NCBI RefSeq assembly: GCF_025809055.1
Contig: NZ_CP075529.1
Span: forward strand, 1,426,001 to 1,490,000
Length of the DNA stretch: 64,000 nt
Direction of reading: 5' to 3'
DNA from: Devosia sp.
Lineage (GTDB): Bacteria; Pseudomonadota; Alphaproteobacteria; Rhizobiales; Devosiaceae
Under the pieces are notes generated by a model. That model did not search any database and was not told where the DNA came from. It saw only the letters and a program-made list of their open reading frames with translations. The first letter of the stretch is position 1, and every line of letters starts with the position of its first letter. The translations under genes and the position numbers were made by a program. Shown here in pieces: positions 1-8,442 of this stretch.

Positions 1-2
1 GC

Positions 3-1271
3 GCCGACATCATCGTCGCTCTCTCCCATTCAGGCATCAATGCCGAAGAGTATGTTTCCGGCATGGAAAACGCCTCTTTCCACCTCGCCGGCGTCGAGGG
101 GATCGACGTGGTCCTGACCGGCCACAGCCATCTGGTTTTCCCCAGCGAGACCTATGACGGCATTGAGGGCATAGACGCGGCGGCCGGCACGCTGCAGGGC
201 AAGCCCGCGGTCATGGCCGGCTTCTGGGGGAGCCATATGGGCCTCGTCGATCTGCTGCTCGAGGTCGACGCTGAAGGCAAGTGGTCCATCGTCTCCCATA
301 CGTCCGAAGCCCGCCCGATCGTCGAGCGCGTGGACAACAAGAACGTGCCCACGGTCGAGTCCGTCGCAACGGTCGAAGAAGTGGTTGCCGCAGCGCATCA
401 GGAAACGCTCGACTACATCCGCCGCCCGGTCGGCGAGACCGCCGCGCCGCTCCACTCCTACTTTGCGCTGGTGGCCGACGATCCGTCCGTGCAGATCGTC
501 TCCCAGGCGCAGTCCTGGTATATCGAGCAGATGATGGCAGGCACCGAATGGGAAGGCCTGCCCATTCTCTCGGCGGCGGCGCCCTTCAAGGCCGGTGGCC
601 GTGGTGGCCCGGACTACTACACCGACGTCCCCGTCGGTCCGGTCGCGATCAAGAACGTGGCCGATCTCTATCTCTATCCCAACACCATCCAGGCCCTGTT
701 GATCACCGGTGCCGAGGTCAAGGACTGGCTGGAACGTTCCGCCGGTATCTTCAACCAGGTCGAGGCCGGCGCCGCAGACGCCGACCTCATCAATCCGGAC
801 TTTCCGTCCTACAATTTCGACGTCATCGATGGGGTCACCTACAAGATCGACCTCACCCAGCCCTCGAAATATTCCAGCGACGGCAAGGAAACGCTCAACC
901 CCGACGCCAATCGGATCGTCGATCTCATGTATGACGGCGCCCCGATTGATCCGGCGCAGCAATTCGTCATCGCCTCCAACAATTATCGCGCTGGCGGCGG
1001 CGGCACGTTCCCGGGCACCGGGGCGGACAAGATCATCTTCATCGGCCCCGATACCAACCGCGATATCATCGTCCGCTTCATCATCGAAAACGGCACCATC
1101 GACCCCAAGGCCGACAGCAACTGGTCGCTCGCGCCCATCGAAGGCACGACGGTCCTGTTCGCGACAGGTCCGAAGGCGGCCGAGCATGTCGGCGACGTCA
1201 CGGCTGTCAGCATCGAGGCGACCGGGGAAACCGACGCCGATGGCTTCGGCATCTACCGGATCACCCTGTAG
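3..1271 (+). CDS. cpdB: 2',3'-cyclic-nucleotide 2'-phosphodiesterase/3'-nucleotidase-like protein, C-terminal part
   Basis: The reading frame is open from the window edge, so the N-terminus lies outside; 422 residues are visible. The fragment starts in the metallophosphatase core: VALSHSG, then the metal-binding TGHSHLVFP motif. A long C-terminal 5'-nucleotidase domain follows and ends in EATGETDADGFGIYRITL. The family acts in the periplasm, opening 2',3'-cyclic nucleotides and dephosphorylating the resulting 3'-nucleotides. A secreted RNase T2 starts 64 bp downstream on the same strand. That enzyme releases 2',3'-cyclic ends, which supports the CpdB reading over a plain UshA-type 5'-nucleotidase. 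The exact substrate remains an inference. Confidence 0.8.
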   Translation, partial: ADIIVALSHSGINAEEYVSGMENASFHLAGVEGIDVVLTGHSHLVFPSETYDGIEGIDAAAGTLQGKPAVMAGFWGSHMGLVDLLLEVDAEGKWSIVSHTSEARPIVERVDNKNVPTVESVATVEEVVAAAHQETLDYIRRPVGETAAPLHSYFALVADDPSVQIVSQAQSWYIEQMMAGTEWEGLPILSAAAPFKAGGRGGPDYYTDVPVGPVAIKNVADLYLYPNTIQALLITGAEVKDWLERSAGIFNQVEAGAADADLINPDFPSYNFDVIDGVTYKIDLTQPSKYSSDGKETLNPDANRIVDLMYDGAPIDPAQQFVIASNNYRAGGGGTFPGTGADKIIFIGPDTNRDIIVRFIIENGTIDPKADSNWSLAPIEGTTVLFATGPKAAEHVGDVTAVSIEATGETDADGFGIYRITL

Positions 1272-1335
1272 CCGACCGCCTTTGCAATCTGTCTGGGGAG
1301 CCGTTATGGCTCCCCGGTACTGACCGGGAGGCGAG

Positions 1336-2319
1336 ATGCCAAAACCTGTTTTCGTTCTGGCCCTCGCCCTCTCGCTCGTCGCCCTGCCGGTCCATGCTGA
1401 AGTGCCGCTTACCGGTTCTTTCAACGTGACCGAGACCTGTCCCGCCTACCAGTCGATCAGCCGTGAGACCAATCCCGGCAATATCGAGATACGGCCGGGC
1501 GAGACCTATGACCTTCTCGCCGCCAACAAGACGCCCGCTACTCATGTTCGCATCGAAATCGCAGGCGCTTCGCCTGCGCAGCGCTGGGTCGAGGTCGATT
1601 GCGGGACGACCGGCCAACCCCTGTCGCAGCCGGAGGACGCCGCGCCGGTCTCACAGACCTATCGCGGCACGCAGTATATTCTGGCCGCGAACTGGCAACC
1701 TGCCTTCTGCGAACTCAACACGCGGGTTCGGGAATGCCGCGACCAGCACCCGAACAGTTTCGAGGCAACCAACTTCACCCTGCATGGGCTTTGGCCGCAG
1801 CCGCGCGACAATGAATATTGCGATGTTTCCGAGCGGGACCGCTGGGCCAGCATAGACGGCCGCTGGCGCGACCTGCCCGCGCTCGATCTGACCATCGCGC
1901 AGCGCCGCGAACTGGACGAAGTCATGCCCGGCAGCCTCTCGGGGCTCGACCGCCACGAATGGGTCAAGCACGGCTCCTGCTATGACGGCGACCAGCGCGC
2001 CTATATCGGCGCCTCACTCGATCTCATGCTGGCGCTCAACGCTTCTGAAGTCTCGGAGCTTTTCGCGGGCAATACTGGCAGGCGCATAACCCTGGTCGAT
2101 ATCCGCTCGGCCTTTGACCGCGCCTTCGGCCCGGGGGCCGGCGAGCGCGTGGCCATCGACTGCGAACCCGATGGCAACCGCACGCTCATCACCGAATTGC
2201 GCATCGCGTTGACGGGCAAAATCGCCGGGCCGGACGATTTCGCGGACCTGATCCTTGCCGCTGACCCGCTGGATAGCGCCTGCCGGTCCGGCCAGGTGGA
2301 TGCTGTCGGCCTGCGATAA
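1336..2319 (+). CDS. Secreted ribonuclease T2 family protein
   Basis: The protein has 327 residues with a signal peptide at about 1-21 (cleavage near VHA-E). Both catalytic signatures of RNase T2 are present: FTLHGLWPQ at 147-155 with catalytic His150, and HEWVKHGSC at 207-215 with His207, Glu208 and His212. T2 enzymes cut single-stranded RNA without base specificity and leave 2',3'-cyclic phosphates. About 95 residues precede the catalytic domain (22-115), including two cysteines; I do not recognise this N-terminal part. The gene follows the cpdB-like nucleotidase on the same strand, which suggests a periplasmic RNA-degradation and phosphate/nucleoside salvage unit. Confidence 0.9.
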   Translation: MPKPVFVLALALSLVALPVHAEVPLTGSFNVTETCPAYQSISRETNPGNIEIRPGETYDLLAANKTPATHVRIEIAGASPAQRWVEVDCGTTGQPLSQPEDAAPVSQTYRGTQYILAANWQPAFCELNTRVRECRDQHPNSFEATNFTLHGLWPQPRDNEYCDVSERDRWASIDGRWRDLPALDLTIAQRRELDEVMPGSLSGLDRHEWVKHGSCYDGDQRAYIGASLDLMLALNASEVSELFAGNTGRRITLVDIRSAFDRAFGPGAGERVAIDCEPDGNRTLITELRIALTGKIAGPDDFADLILAADPLDSACRSGQVDAVGLR

Positions 2320-2324
2320 CAAAA

Positions 2325-2346
2325 CGGGCGCCCCGAGGGACGCCCG
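2325..2346 (-). terminator. Intrinsic terminator of the small membrane protein gene
   Basis: The stem CGGGCG/CGCCCG is followed on the minus strand by TTTTGTT. It lies between the convergent RNase T2 gene and the minus-strand gene ending at 2369. The T-run position favours minus-strand use. Confidence 0.6.
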
Positions 2347-2368
2347 CTGAATAATCTGGATTGGAGGT

Positions 2369-2560
2369 CTATTGCCCGTCGGGCGTCACGTCCACGCTGA
2401 CGGCTGGAACGTCGATATCGACTGTGCCGCCGCCGCCCTGGCCATTGAAAAAGACGAAATAGCCGACGACCAGCAACAGCACGACAATAGCCACGCCACC
2501 GATCACGGCCATGCCGCTGCCACCCCGTTCGACGATCACCGTTTCACGTTCATTACTCAT
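2369..2560 (-). CDS. Small single-pass membrane protein, unknown function
   Basis: The protein has 63 residues starting MSNERETVIVERG. The start at 2560 is chosen because GGAGGC lies just upstream; a longer frame to 2605 has an arginine-rich, implausible N-terminus. One transmembrane segment covers about 17-38 (MAVIGGVAIVVLLLVVGYFV), followed by a Gly-rich turn and a short acidic/Val-rich tail (VDIDVPAVSVDVTP). Similar short proteins are common in Devosia-like genomes but have no assigned role. Confidence 0.7.
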   Translation of the reverse strand: MSNERETVIVERGGSGMAVIGGVAIVVLLLVVGYFVFFNGQGGGGTVDIDVPAVSVDVTPDGQ

Positions 2561-2622
2561 GCGAGCCTCCTTGTATCTGCGGTGAAAACGGCACCGCCGC
2601 AACAAAGGTTCCGATTGAGAAC

Positions 2623-3075
2623 TTAGCGCTCGTCCGCGAGCGCCGCGTCCAGCCGCTCCCGCAAGGCGAGCAATTCCACCCGCAAACGATCGGCATCCGC
2701 CTGCGTCCCGCCGACCCCCTTGGCAACGGCCAGCGGCACGGTCAGCGCCCTGTCCTTCAGCGCCCTGCCCTCCTGCGTCAGCGTAATCCGCACCTGCCGC
2801 TCATCGTCCTCGTCGCGGCGCCTTTTGACCAGCCCGCGCGCTTCCAGGCGCTTGATCAATGGCGTGATCGTGCCCGAATCGAGGAACAATTTGTCGCCCA
2901 ATGCTTTGACCGTAATGTCATCCTGTTCCCACAGCACGAGGAACACCAGGTATTGCGGATAGGTGAGATCCAGCGCGTCCAGTCTCGGCTTGTAGAAGCG
3001 GGTAAAGGCGTGCCCCGCCGCGTAAACGGTGAAACAGAGCATCTGGTCGATTGTGGCCATCGGCTGTTCGGACAT
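2623..3075 (-). CDS. ohrR: Organic-hydroperoxide-sensing MarR-type repressor OhrR
   Basis: The protein has 150 residues with a MarR winged helix-turn-helix at about 40-110 (LTYPQYLVFLVLWEQDD, then LFLDSGTITPLIKRLEARGLV). The N-terminal QMLCFTVYAA carries Cys14, the position of the peroxide-sensing cysteine in OhrR. In this family oxidation of that cysteine by organic hydroperoxide releases the DNA. The gene is divergent from ohr with a 100-bp gap holding an A+T-rich dyad, the classical ohrR-ohr arrangement. The start at 3075 gives the conserved length. Confidence 0.92.
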   Translation of the reverse strand: MSEQPMATIDQMLCFTVYAAGHAFTRFYKPRLDALDLTYPQYLVFLVLWEQDDITVKALGDKLFLDSGTITPLIKRLEARGLVKRRRDEDDERQVRITLTQEGRALKDRALTVPLAVAKGVGGTQADADRLRVELLALRERLDAALADER

Positions 3076-3106
3076 GATGGGTTCCCGGAACTTTCGATCA
3101 AACTAT

Positions 3107-3145
3107 CACACAAAATTTCATTGCACACAATTGAATTGCACGATA
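3107..3145. promoter_or_regulatory. Probable OhrR operator in the ohrR-ohr intergenic region
   Basis: The dyad CAATT-G-AATTG at 3128-3138, flanked by TGCACA and GCACGA, lies between the divergent genes. A second ACAAAATTTCATTG-like half lies just left. OhrR sites in related alphaproteobacteria are described as ACAATT/AATTGT dyads, so this is the expected shared operator and promoter region. Confidence 0.6.
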
Positions 3146-3175
3146 ATGAATGATCCATCAACCAAGGAGAGAGCC

Positions 3176-3607
3176 ATGAGCATCAAATCCGCCGTTTACA
3201 CAGCCCACGCCCACACCACCGGCGGCCGCACCGGCACCAGCAAGACTGATGACGGGCGCCTCGAGGTAACCCTGGACACCCCCAAGGCCATGGGTGGCAA
3301 TGACGGTCCGGGCACCAATCCCGAACAGCTTTTCGCCGCCGGTTATTCCGCCTGCTTCCTCGGCGCCCTCAAGGCCGTCGCCAGGGGCGAAAAGGTCAAG
3401 ATTCCTGACGACACCACCATCGACGCCTCCGTCTCCTTCGGCGAAAACGCCAAGGGCAGCGGCTTCAATATTGCCGCAGAACTCAAGGTCACCATTCCCG
3501 GAATGGACAAGGCCCAGGCCGAAGACCTGGTCCACAAGGCCCACCAGGTCTGCCCCTATTCCAATGCGACGCGCGGCAATGTCGACGTCACCCTGACCGT
3601 GGTCTGA
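3176..3607 (+). CDS. ohr: Organic hydroperoxide resistance peroxidase Ohr
   Basis: The protein has 143 residues. The catalytic pair is Cys60 (FAAGYSACFLGALK) and Cys126 (QVCPYSNATRGN), with the conserved Arg18 and Glu50 that shape the peroxidatic site. Ohr reduces fatty-acid and other organic hydroperoxides as an OsmC-fold homodimer, using lipoylated proteins as reductant. The start at 3176 is preceded by AAGGAGAG; the frame is open further upstream, but that part overlaps the operator. It is divergently paired with ohrR. Confidence 0.95.
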   Translation: MSIKSAVYTAHAHTTGGRTGTSKTDDGRLEVTLDTPKAMGGNDGPGTNPEQLFAAGYSACFLGALKAVARGEKVKIPDDTTIDASVSFGENAKGSGFNIAAELKVTIPGMDKAQAEDLVHKAHQVCPYSNATRGNVDVTLTVV

Positions 3608-3693
3608 TCCCGGCCGGGACGATTCATTAACGATCGTCCTTCACAGGACTGAAAGGGCGGCACGCCTAGTTTGTACCCAGAAATGGAGCTCAA

Positions 3694-4446
3694 ATGCCTG
3701 CCGCCCTGCATCTCTCCGGCCTCGCCAAATCGTTCGACCGGCCCGTCGTGAAGGGCGTCAACCTCAAGATCGAGCCCGGCGAGTTTTACGCCCTGCTCGG
3801 ACCCAATGGCGCGGGTAAGACCACGATCCTGCGCATGGTCGCGGGCCTGCTGAGGCCGGACGCCGGCACAATTTCGATCTTCGGCATCGACGCCCTGGCT
3901 GATCCCGTTGCCGCCAAGCAGAAAGTGGCCTGGGTTTCCGATGAGCCCATGGTCTATGAGCGCCTCACTCCCCTCGAATATCTCGATTTCGTTTCCGGGC
4001 TCTGGCAGGTGGATGCTGATCGCGCCCGACAGTCCGCTCACGAGCTGATCGATTGGCTCGGCCTCGGCCCACACGCCAATCAACTGTGCGGTGGCTTTTC
4101 CAAGGGCATGCTGCAAAAGGTGGCGCTTGCCGGCGCCCTCGTCCACGATCCCCAGCTCATCATCCTCGATGAACCGCTGACCGGCCTCGACGCCGGATCG
4201 GCCCGCCAGGTCAAGGATGTCCTGAGGCAAAAGACCGCCATGGGCGTCACCGTCATCATGACCACCCACATTCTCGAAGTCGCAGAACGCATGGCCGAGC
4301 GCATCGGCGTCATTGCCGAGGGGCGCCTCATTGCCGAAGGCACGCTGGCCGAACTCCGCAATCGCATCGGTCGGGAAACCACGCTGGAAGAGATTTTCCT
4401 CGACCTCGTGGCCCAGGCGCCCGCCACCGAAGGCGTTGTCGCGTGA
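3694..4446 (+). CDS. ABC transporter ATP-binding protein
   Basis: The protein has 250 residues with a single nucleotide-binding domain. Walker A is GPNGAGKTT, Walker B with its D-loop is LIILDEPLTGLDA, and TTHILEV carries the switch histidine. The signature loop is degenerate (CGGFSKGM rather than LSGGQ). It overlaps the next gene, a large membrane protein, by 4 bp, so the two are translationally coupled and form one exporter. The substrate cannot be read from sequence. Confidence 0.88.
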   Translation: MPAALHLSGLAKSFDRPVVKGVNLKIEPGEFYALLGPNGAGKTTILRMVAGLLRPDAGTISIFGIDALADPVAAKQKVAWVSDEPMVYERLTPLEYLDFVSGLWQVDADRARQSAHELIDWLGLGPHANQLCGGFSKGMLQKVALAGALVHDPQLIILDEPLTGLDAGSARQVKDVLRQKTAMGVTVIMTTHILEVAERMAERIGVIAEGRLIAEGTLAELRNRIGRETTLEEIFLDLVAQAPATEGVVA

Positions 4447-5975
4447 ACCTGGCGCCGGCATCGCTCGCCTGGTTTGCCCGGCACGAATTCCGCCTCGCCT
4501 GGCGCGACGCCCTGGCCATGATGACCGGCGGCCGGCGCACCCGCCTCATCGGTTGGGTGCTTGGCGGCGGCGCGGTCTATGCGGTGATGACGCTCATTGC
4601 CTGGTTCACCGTGCGCCCGTGGGTGGAAGCAGGCGTGTTTGCCGACAAATCGACCCTGGTGCTGGTCACCGGAATGGGCCTGCTGTTCTGGACCGTGACC
4701 CTGTCGCAGGCCCTGGAGTCGGTGACGCGGGTCTATTACACCCGTTCAGACCTCGATCTCATCCTGTCCTCGCCCGCATCCAGCCAACGCCTCTTTGCGG
4801 TTCGCGGCGCCGCCATCGCTGTCACCACGGCCGCGCTCGGTGCGCTATTGATCAGTCCCCTGATCCTCTCGCTCGTTTTCCAGGATGGGTGGCAGTGGCT
4901 GTCGAGCTATCTGGTGCTCCTGGCGCTCGCCTTGCTGTCCGTCTCCATCGCCATGGCCCTGACCCGGTTGCTGTTTCAACTCGCAGGCCCGCGGCGCACG
5001 CGGCTGCTGGCGCAGATCGTCGCCGGCATTGTCGGCGCCGGCTTCGTCATCGGCATCCAGGCGGCCGCCATCCTGTCCCATGAAGGCTTTTCGCGCCTCG
5101 CCTTCCTGCAGTCCGAAGACCTCATCGCCAACGCGCCCGACCTCACGAGCCTTGTTTGGCTGCCCGCACGCGCTGCCATGGGCGACACCGTCGCGGCCCT
5201 CGTCCTGCTGGCTCTGGCGCTGGCCATCCTCGGCACCACCATTCTGACCATAGCACCCAGTTATGCCCGGCTAGCCACCTCAGCCGCCGGCCTCAGCCAC
5301 ATCCGCAGCCAGCGCCGCGCCGCCCGCAATGCCTTCGCGCCATCCACCCAGCGCCAAGCCCTGCGGCGCAAGGAATGGAAACTGCTGCAACGCGATCCAT
5401 GGCTATTGTCGCAGACGCTGATGCAACTGCTCTACCTCGTGCCCCCGGCCCTGCTGCTTTGGGTCAATTACGGTTCGGACGGGGCGAGCTTCATCGTCAT
5501 CGTCCCGGTGCTTGTCATGGCAGCAGGCCAGCTTGCCGGCGGCCTCGCCTGGCTTGCCATTTCCGGCGAAGATGCGCACGACCTGGTTGCCACCGCGCCC
5601 CTCGCCCCCACGACGATCCTGCGGGCCAAGGTGGAATCGGTCTTGGCGGTCATCGCCGTCATCCTCGCGCCGCTGCTCGCGATCGTGGCCCTGATCGCCT
5701 GGCCCATGGCTTTAATCATCGCGGTTTGCGCATCCCTGGCGTCCGGCGCCGCCACGGCCATCCAGCTCTGGTTTCGCGTCACCGCCAAGCGCTCCATGTT
5801 CCGGCGGCGGCAGGTCGCGTCACGGGCCGCAACGCTCTGCGAAGCGTTCTCGTCAATTCTCTGGGCCGGCACCGGAGCCCTCTGGGCCGCTGGCTCTCCC
5901 CTGGCGCTCGGCCCGGCAATCGCCGCGCTTTTCGTCCTCGGCCTGGCCCGCCTGATTGCACCCAGGAGTCCCTGA
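4443..5975 (+). CDS. ABC-2-type permease partner, multi-spanning membrane protein
   Basis: The protein has 510 residues and starts with GTG at 4443 overlapping the ATPase stop codon. It has about ten hydrophobic segments in two blocks, separated by a basic cytosolic stretch near 285-320 (RSQRRAARNAFAPSTQRQ). This is typical of fused-size permeases paired with one ATPase. Its N-terminus (WFARHEFRLAWRDALAMMTGG) is amphipathic and cytosolic. The substrate is unknown. It converges with motB 32 bp downstream. Confidence 0.8.
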   Translation: MNLAPASLAWFARHEFRLAWRDALAMMTGGRRTRLIGWVLGGGAVYAVMTLIAWFTVRPWVEAGVFADKSTLVLVTGMGLLFWTVTLSQALESVTRVYYTRSDLDLILSSPASSQRLFAVRGAAIAVTTAALGALLISPLILSLVFQDGWQWLSSYLVLLALALLSVSIAMALTRLLFQLAGPRRTRLLAQIVAGIVGAGFVIGIQAAAILSHEGFSRLAFLQSEDLIANAPDLTSLVWLPARAAMGDTVAALVLLALALAILGTTILTIAPSYARLATSAAGLSHIRSQRRAARNAFAPSTQRQALRRKEWKLLQRDPWLLSQTLMQLLYLVPPALLLWVNYGSDGASFIVIVPVLVMAAGQLAGGLAWLAISGEDAHDLVATAPLAPTTILRAKVESVLAVIAVILAPLLAIVALIAWPMALIIAVCASLASGAATAIQLWFRVTAKRSMFRRRQVASRAATLCEAFSSILWAGTGALWAAGSPLALGPAIAALFVLGLARLIAPRSP

Positions 5976-6007
5976 CGAGCCGGGCGCGCTCCGGTCCAAG
6001 GCGATAG

Positions 6008-6928
6008 CTAAGGCTGCAGGCCCACGGGCACCGGCGGCGGCGCGTGCAGGACGGTGATCCGCACGCGTTCATTGGCAGCCATATAAGGATCGTTGGGGAA
6101 GAACGGTTCGTCGGTGGCGCGGCCGGTCACCGACTTGACGCGGTCGTCGCCCAGCCCGAACTCGCCGAGCGTGGCGCGGACGACATTGGCCCGATCTGCG
6201 GACAATTCCCACGGACCATAGCGCGGATTGTCGTAGCGCCCGCCGGCCGCGGTATGCCCCGAAATGGTGATCTGCGCATTGAGCTGCTGCAGGATCGGCG
6301 CCAGCGCCGCAATGGCCGCGCGGGTCGGCTCCAGCGGGTATTTCGATCCTTCGGGAAACATCGGCCGGCCCTGCTGATCGACGATCTGGATATCAAGGCC
6401 GTCCTTGGTTTCCTCGATCAGCAGATTGTCCATGAACGGGGTCACTTCCGGCAGCGATTGCCAGGCCTGCTTGATGCTGGCCGCCGCGCTATGGAAGGCC
6501 TGCCGGTCGATGGACTGCAGGTTGAACTCGCTGTCGCTGCTCGCCTCGATCTCGCTGCCCTGCTGGCGCGACGGACCACCAATATGGTTGTCGGTCGTCC
6601 CTTCGTCCGAACTTTGCGGCGAGGCCGGAGCCTCCTTGATGACGTCGGCGGATGAGCCGGACATCTGGTTGCCCGAATTGTCCATGGCATTGCCGCCCAT
6701 GACGCCACCGGCGCCACTTGTGGAGAGGCTGACGGCAGCGGGGGCAAAATAGTCGGCCAGGCCTTCCTTCTGCTCGGGCGTCGCCATGCTGATGAGCCAG
6801 AGCAGGAGAAAAAACGCCATCATGGCCGTCACGAAGTCGGCATAAGCGATCTTCCAGGCGCCGCCATGGTGTGCATGGCTGGCCTTCTTGACCTTCTTGA
6901 TGATGATGGGTTGATCGTAGCCAGCCAT
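6008..6928 (-). CDS. motB: Flagellar motor stator protein MotB
   Basis: The protein has 306 residues. The N-terminal cytosolic HHGGAWKIAYADFVTAMMAFFLLLWLI leads into the single transmembrane helix; Asp31 in YADF matches the essential proton-binding aspartate. A low-complexity Gly/Ser/Gln linker covers about 60-130, and an OmpA-like peptidoglycan-binding domain lies at about 170-300 (TISGHTAAGG, then ELSADRANVVRATL). It lies downstream of motA in the same direction with 24 bp between them. No other flagellar gene is in the window. Confidence 0.93.
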   Translation of the reverse strand: MAGYDQPIIIKKVKKASHAHHGGAWKIAYADFVTAMMAFFLLLWLISMATPEQKEGLADYFAPAAVSLSTSGAGGVMGGNAMDNSGNQMSGSSADVIKEAPASPQSSDEGTTDNHIGGPSRQQGSEIEASSDSEFNLQSIDRQAFHSAAASIKQAWQSLPEVTPFMDNLLIEETKDGLDIQIVDQQGRPMFPEGSKYPLEPTRAAIAALAPILQQLNAQITISGHTAAGGRYDNPRYGPWELSADRANVVRATLGEFGLGDDRVKSVTGRATDEPFFPNDPYMAANERVRITVLHAPPPVPVGLQP

Positions 6929-6952
6929 GGACAGCGGCCTTTCCTAAAGCGT

Positions 6953-7816
6953 TCAGGCCGTTGCGGGCAGTGTGGCGGTCGCGGCTTCGACTTCGGCAAA
7001 GGTGGGGCGCACTTCGCTCATCAGCGCCTTGCGCGCAAACTCGATCGCCATCACCGGCGGCTGTCCGCCGATATGGGCAAGCAGGCCGACCTTCAGCGAC
7101 AGGAAATACTTCGATTCGGCCTCGAACGTGGTCTTCAGCGACTGGGCGAAGGGACCAAAGAAGCCATAGGCGACGAACACGCCAAAGAACGTGCCGACAA
7201 GCGCACCGCCGATCAGGTGACCCAGCACTTCGGGCGGCTCGGAGATCGCGCCCATGGTCTTGATCACGCCCAGCACGGCGGCCACGATGCCCAGCGCCGG
7301 GGTGCCATCGGCAATGGCCTGCATGGCCGACACCAACCGCTCCTGCTCCTGGTGATGGGTTTCCAGCTCTTCGTCCATCAGGGCGTCCATTTCATGGACA
7401 TTGTTGGAACCCATGGTCACCATGCGCATGTAATCGCAGACGAATTCCACCGCGTGATGGTTCTTGGCAAAGGTCGGGAAAGCGTTGAACAGCGTCGAAT
7501 TGTGCGGGTCTTCGATATGCGGCTCGATCCCCAGAATGCCCTTCTGCTGGATCAGCTTGTACATGGAGAACTGCAGGCCCAGCAGTTCGACATAGGCGGC
7601 CTTGTTGTATTTCGGCCCCTTGAGAAGCGTCCCGAACATTTTCGGAACCGCCTTTAGCACCGGCGCACCATTGGCGATGATGAAGGCGCCGACTGCAGCA
7701 CCCAGGATGATGACGAATTCGAAGGGCTGCCAGAGCACCTCCACATGCCCGCCCATCGCCGCGTAGCCGCCGAAGACGCAGCCGAAGACAACTATGATAC
7801 CGATGATCAGACGCAT
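6953..7816 (-). CDS. motA: Flagellar motor stator protein MotA
   Basis: The protein has 287 residues with four hydrophobic segments: two N-terminal (MRLIIGIIVVFGCVFGGYAA and FVIILGAAVGAFIIANG) and two at about 170-220 (ALGIVAAVLGVIKTMG, then LVGTFFGVFVAYGFFGP). A charged cytosolic loop carries the FliG-interaction region (MDALMDEELETHHQEQERL). The start at 7816 gives the standard MRLIIG N-terminus; the frame upstream of it is not conserved-looking. With MotB it forms the proton channel that drives the flagellum. Confidence 0.93.
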   Translation of the reverse strand: MRLIIGIIVVFGCVFGGYAAMGGHVEVLWQPFEFVIILGAAVGAFIIANGAPVLKAVPKMFGTLLKGPKYNKAAYVELLGLQFSMYKLIQQKGILGIEPHIEDPHNSTLFNAFPTFAKNHHAVEFVCDYMRMVTMGSNNVHEMDALMDEELETHHQEQERLVSAMQAIADGTPALGIVAAVLGVIKTMGAISEPPEVLGHLIGGALVGTFFGVFVAYGFFGPFAQSLKTTFEAESKYFLSLKVGLLAHIGGQPPVMAIEFARKALMSEVRPTFAEVEAATATLPATA

Positions 7817-7995
7817 GGACGCACACTCAAACTCGAACGCAGTATGGATGCGGCCCCCGGAAAACGCACAATGCCGCCACCGCATAGTGCGGATTTAGGC
7901 TTAACAGTGCGTGTATTCACCGCATCACTCTTGCAATTGGCGCAATTTGGTTGGCCTGCTGCACGCAGGGACATTCTCAGCATCGGAGCCAAGAA

Positions 7996-8442
7996 ATGCG
8001 CCTGACCATCGCCACCCTCGCCCTGACCGCCTGCCTGGTTGCAAACCCGGTTCCTGCCATGGCGCAGGATGAGGAAGCGGTCTGGGACAATATCGAAAAC
8101 ATTCACGGCAATGCCGATGGGTTCTTTGAGGTTTTCGGCCTGCTTCAGGACGCGCTGATGTTCGGCGATCCGGTGACATTCGGGCAGTATGGCCTGTTCC
8201 CGATGGCGATTTCCGCCAATGGCGAAGTCTATGACGTGCTTGAACCCGAGGACCTGGTCGATAATTTCGACATGCTGGTTTCCGCGGACACACAGCAGGC
8301 CATCCTCGAGCAGGATGTCGCCGATCTCATCGTCACCAGCGAGGGTGTCGGCATCGGCAATGGCGCCATGTGGATCACCAATATCTGCCTTGATGATGCC
8401 TGCGCCGAAACCCAGTGGGGCATTTTCAGCATCAACAATTAG
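7996..8442 (+). CDS. Secreted small protein, unknown function
   Basis: The protein has 148 residues with a clear signal peptide at 1-23 (LTIATLALTACLVANPVPAMA-QDEE). The mature part is acidic, with two cysteines near the C-terminus (ICLDDACAETQWG) and no recognisable catalytic motif. I do not recognise the family; its size and layout resemble short NTF2-like periplasmic proteins, but this is not demonstrable here. Its stop overlaps that of the convergent downstream gene by 4 bp. Confidence 0.7.
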   Translation: MRLTIATLALTACLVANPVPAMAQDEEAVWDNIENIHGNADGFFEVFGLLQDALMFGDPVTFGQYGLFPMAISANGEVYDVLEPEDLVDNFDMLVSADTQQAILEQDVADLIVTSEGVGIGNGAMWITNICLDDACAETQWGIFSINN

